Source: a bacterium UBP9_UBA1432 (GTDB lineage Bacteria; Vulcanimicrobiota; Xenobia; Xenobiales; Xenobiaceae). From it: DNA of 15,403 nt. Each line of letters begins with the position of its first letter. Position 1 is the stretch's first letter. The notes under the pieces were generated by a model that was not told the DNA's origin, searched no databases, and worked only from the letters and a program-made list of their open reading frames with translations. The position numbers and the translations under genes were made by a program. Shown piece by piece: positions 13,389-15,403 of this stretch. The DNA lies in the NCBI GenBank assembly GCA_002329445.1, contig DCTU01000217.1:22123-37525 (forward strand), written 5' to 3'.

Positions 13389-14132
13389 TCAGAGGGAAGA
13401 CCCGACCCAGGCCAGCAGGGCCAGGCTCGTCAACAGGCCGCGGTCCATGGCGACCAGGACGGCCCGCGTGCGGTCGCGCACACCCAGCTTCCGGAAGATG
13501 TTCTTCAAGTGGTTGGCGACGGTGAATTCGCTGATCGACAGCCTCTCGGCCACCTCGCGATTGGACCCCCCCTCCTGGATCCCGCGCAGCACCTGGACCT
13601 CCCGCGCCGAGAGCAGACAAGAGGCGGGTTGGGTGGCGGTCGGGGCGGAGAGGGCCGACAGGCCATCCGCCGAGGAGCCTTGGTTCTGCGTGAGGACTTC
13701 CAGCAACCGCTTGCCCAAGAAGGCTTCCAGGAGGCTTCCCTCCCGGCGGACCCGGCGCAGGCTCTCCACCAGTTCCCTGGGCCCGATTTCCTTGGGGAGA
13801 TAGGCGCAGGCCCCGGCCTGGACGGCCTCCAGGATTGAAGGCAGATCCTCCTGTCCGGTCAACAGGACCACCTGGGTTTCCGGGAATCTCTGCAGGACCT
13901 GCCGACAGACCTCCGTCCCGCTCATCTGGGGCAAGACCAGGTCCAGGAGCATCATGTCCGGACGGGCTTGCTCCAGAAGTTCCAAGGCCTCCTCTGCGCT
14001 GCCGGCCTGAGCCACGACCTGAAAGTCCCCATCCCTCTCGACCATCAGGACCAGGCCTTCCCTCAGGAGCTCATAATCTTCGACCACCATGACCCGCACC
14101 GGCGAAGCCGGGGAACCCGATTCTTGACTCAC
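13389..14132 (-). CDS. NarL/LuxR-type response regulator
   Basis: A 247-residue DNA-binding response regulator. The receiver domain (about 12-130) has the acidic pair E18-D19, phosphoacceptor D64 (LLDLVLP), T92 (LLTGQ) and K114 (YLPKE), so it should be phosphorylated by a histidine kinase. A linker of about 45 residues leads to a LuxR-type helix-turn-helix (about 178-240: LLSAREVQVLRGIQEGGSNR, then EFTVANHLKNIFRKLGV). The C-terminus ends in a hydrophobic tail (GLLTSLALLAWVGSSL). No histidine kinase is encoded nearby, so it is an orphan. The start is GTG at 14132, with GGGAAGG at 14139-14145 and 6 nt spacing; the longer upstream frame has no family similarity. It precedes the kinase gene by 115 nt and might regulate that unit. 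Confidence 0.93.
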   Translation of the reverse strand: MSQESGSPASPVRVMVVEDYELLREGLVLMVERDGDFQVVAQAGSAEEALELLEQARPDMMLLDLVLPQMSGTEVCRQVLQRFPETQVVLLTGQEDLPSILEAVQAGACAYLPKEIGPRELVESLRRVRREGSLLEAFLGKRLLEVLTQNQGSSADGLSALSAPTATQPASCLLSAREVQVLRGIQEGGSNREVAERLSISEFTVANHLKNIFRKLGVRDRTRAVLVAMDRGLLTSLALLAWVGSSL

Positions 14133-14307
14133 TTTCGACCTTCCCTCTTGAATTCGTTCCAGAGCCCCTCCCCGATGCCGTGACGGACGTTCTACGGAAT
14201 CTCCTCGCAATCCTGGAATTGCGTGGAGATCATGGTACCGACTAGGTTCCGTGTCATCCCAGAAACCCTGGGGGTCCCCGGCAATTCCTCTCGACGGGTC
14301 GGACGGC
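14133..14307. other. Intergenic region between M28 and response-regulator genes
   Basis: 175 bases with no credible gene. There is a short CCCAG/CTGGG inverted repeat at 14258-14272 next to a GGGGTCCCC palindrome, which could make a weak terminator for the peptidase-like gene. The regulator's ribosome-binding site is at its low-coordinate end. No convincing promoter was recognised. Confidence 0.4.
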
Positions 14308-15228
14308 TCACGGCAGCAGTTCCAGGTCCAACCTCCGCAAGCAGGCCTGAACGGTCCGGCCCACGGCCTGGAGGCTGGAGGCGCTGACCTTGTCCAAGGT
14401 GTCCTCGGATGTATGCCAATAGGATGGCACGACCCCTTCCGGCGAGGTGGCAAAACCGATCACATTGAGTGCAGGAATTCCCGCCATGAGGAAGGGGAGA
14501 TGATCGTCCTCCACCCCCTGTTCCGGACCCGAGAAGACCCGAGAATGGCCCAGGCGGGCCGCCTCCTCTCGAAGCAGGGTGCGCAATTGGGGGTGGGAGT
14601 TGATCTCGTCGGTCACCCGCAGATTGCGGTCACCAACCATGTCCAGGATGAAGGCGGCGGAGACCTTGCGGGCCAGGCCGGTGTCCACCCAGGAGTCGAC
14701 CAGGTGGGTGCTGCCATACAGGCTGTCGTCCGGCCCCCATTCCACCAGGGCCTCTTCGCCGTCGAAGAAGGCCAGGGTCAGGGTGTGGCGCAGCGGGTGC
14801 GAACGGAAGACGCGGGCCAGTTCCAACAGGGCCGCCACGCCGGAGGCTCCGTCGTTGGCCCCCAGGAACTCGAATTCCTCGAAGCGCTTGGTGTCTGCGT
14901 GGGCTCCCAGGACCAGTCTTCGGTCCGAGGCCCCCGGAAGGGTGGCCACCAGGTTCACCATGCAGACCGGCCCCAGGGGGGTGCGAGGCGTGAAGCGCTG
15001 CTCTTGAACCGCAAAACCCAGGGTTTCGAGCTCGGCTCGCAGCCATGAGCGCAGGCGCCCAGAGGCCTCACTTCCCGGTGGTCGGGGTCCCATCGACACC
15101 TGGGTCCGCACATGCTGAAACGCCCGCTCTCCCGAGAAGAGCTCCGCAGGCTCCCCTCCCCGACACCCCGTCACCACGGCCAGCATCACGACAATCCCTA
15201 CAACGACCTTCAATCTGGACACGAGCAC
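14308..15228 (-). CDS. M28-family lipoprotein, glutaminyl-peptide cyclotransferase-like
   Basis: A protein of about 306 residues with a lipoprotein signal (SRLKVVVGIVVMLAVVTGC, lipid cysteine at about residue 22). It therefore acts outside the cytoplasm on a membrane anchor. The body is an M28 zinc-hydrolase fold with LGAHADTK (H110, D112), GANDGASG (D126), FFDGEEAL (E158-E159), LDMVGD (D196), EDDHLPFL and YWHTSEDT (H272). FFDGEEALVEWG followed by DSLYGSTHL and the DDHLPFL segment are hallmarks of glutaminyl-peptide cyclotransferases, which turn N-terminal Gln into pyroglutamate. A general aminopeptidase cannot be excluded. The start is uncertain: GTG at 15228 has GAGG 9 nt upstream and puts the signal peptide at the N-terminus. 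GTG at 15222 is an alternative, and a longer frame opens with ATG at 15342. It is probably transcribed apart from the downstream genes. Confidence 0.85.
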   Translation of the reverse strand: MLVSRLKVVVGIVVMLAVVTGCRGGEPAELFSGERAFQHVRTQVSMGPRPPGSEASGRLRSWLRAELETLGFAVQEQRFTPRTPLGPVCMVNLVATLPGASDRRLVLGAHADTKRFEEFEFLGANDGASGVAALLELARVFRSHPLRHTLTLAFFDGEEALVEWGPDDSLYGSTHLVDSWVDTGLARKVSAAFILDMVGDRNLRVTDEINSHPQLRTLLREEAARLGHSRVFSGPEQGVEDDHLPFLMAGIPALNVIGFATSPEGVVPSYWHTSEDTLDKVSASSLQAVGRTVQACLRRLDLELLP

Positions 15229-15403
15229 GGCGCTTCGCCTCGTCTGCTTCCCGACCTTCACGCCACGAAAAGGCCTGCCGATCGGAGCATGGAGCCTGCC
15301 TGGCACAGGAATCGGGCCGCAGGCGTCCAAATCCGACGACAAGAGACCTCACGGTCTGGGAAGCCTGCCAGGGGCCATCCCATCCCGCCAAAGGAGCACA
15401 AAG
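15229..15403. other. Right-edge upstream region of the M28 gene
   Basis: 175 bases upstream of the chosen start. The reading frame of the peptidase-like gene stays open to 15342, but the extra N-terminal sequence is polar and would bury the signal peptide, so I treat it as non-coding leader. No promoter, RNA gene or repeat was recognised. Confidence 0.4.

Noticed and set aside
13300..13390. Possible riboswitch ahead of the kinase gene
   Set aside because: I compared it by eye with the c-di-GMP-I and other common riboswitch cores and found no match beyond a simple hairpin.
1..15403. Mobile element, CRISPR array, tRNA or phage signals
   Set aside because: No transposase or integrase motifs, regularly spaced repeats, cloverleaf or paired terminal repeats were seen; coding style and strand are uniform throughout.

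Overview
This is a GC-rich, densely coded bacterial window. All 13 supported genes lie on the minus strand, so transcription runs from high to low coordinates. About half the genes start with GTG, most have a purine-rich GGAGG-type ribosome-binding site, and no intergenic gap exceeds about 220 bases. The mix of Ser/Thr kinases, FHA proteins, zinc-ribbon proteins, a copper-amine-oxidase-like 'stalk' domain and lipoproteins fits an environmental, Gram-negative-like or deep-branching lineage (Eremiobacterota/Xenobia, Armatimonadota, Myxococcota or relatives). The sequence alone does not settle the phylum. There is no tRNA, rRNA, CRISPR array, transposase or integrase.

Right end (14133-15403): a lipoprotein of the M28 / glutaminyl-peptide cyclotransferase type, followed by an orphan NarL-type response regulator (13389-14132).

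Middle (4357-13273): seven genes in one direction with gaps of 23-89 bases, probably one transcription unit. In order they are: a membrane-anchored Ser/Thr kinase with an Ig/BACON-like domain; a zinc ribbon-pseudokinase-PP2C phosphatase fusion; a cytoplasmic von Willebrand A (vWA) protein; a double zinc ribbon-FHA protein; a TPR-FHA protein; a metallo-beta-lactamase-fold hydrolase; and an exported stalk-domain protein. The first five supply a kinase, a phosphatase, two phosphothreonine readers and a metal-dependent adhesion scaffold. I read them as one protein-phosphorylation signalling system. A strong stem-loop (4308-4337) follows the last gene.

Left (1-4137): a second, very compact unit made of elongation factor P, a ketopantoate reductase-family protein, an ABC-transporter ATPase and a soluble Ser/Thr kinase. 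Junctions are 2 nt, a 4-nt ATGA overlap and 2 nt. After 82 bases comes a lipoprotein gene cut by the window edge.

The most interesting content is the kinase / pseudokinase-PP2C / vWA / FHA / FHA cluster. Its parts list resembles known kinase-phosphatase-vWA or kinase-phosphatase-FHA systems (TerY-P triads, the PpkA-PppA-Fha pathway of type VI secretion). However, it carries no Ter or secretion genes here, and its phosphatase is fused to a kinase fold that has lost its catalytic residues.
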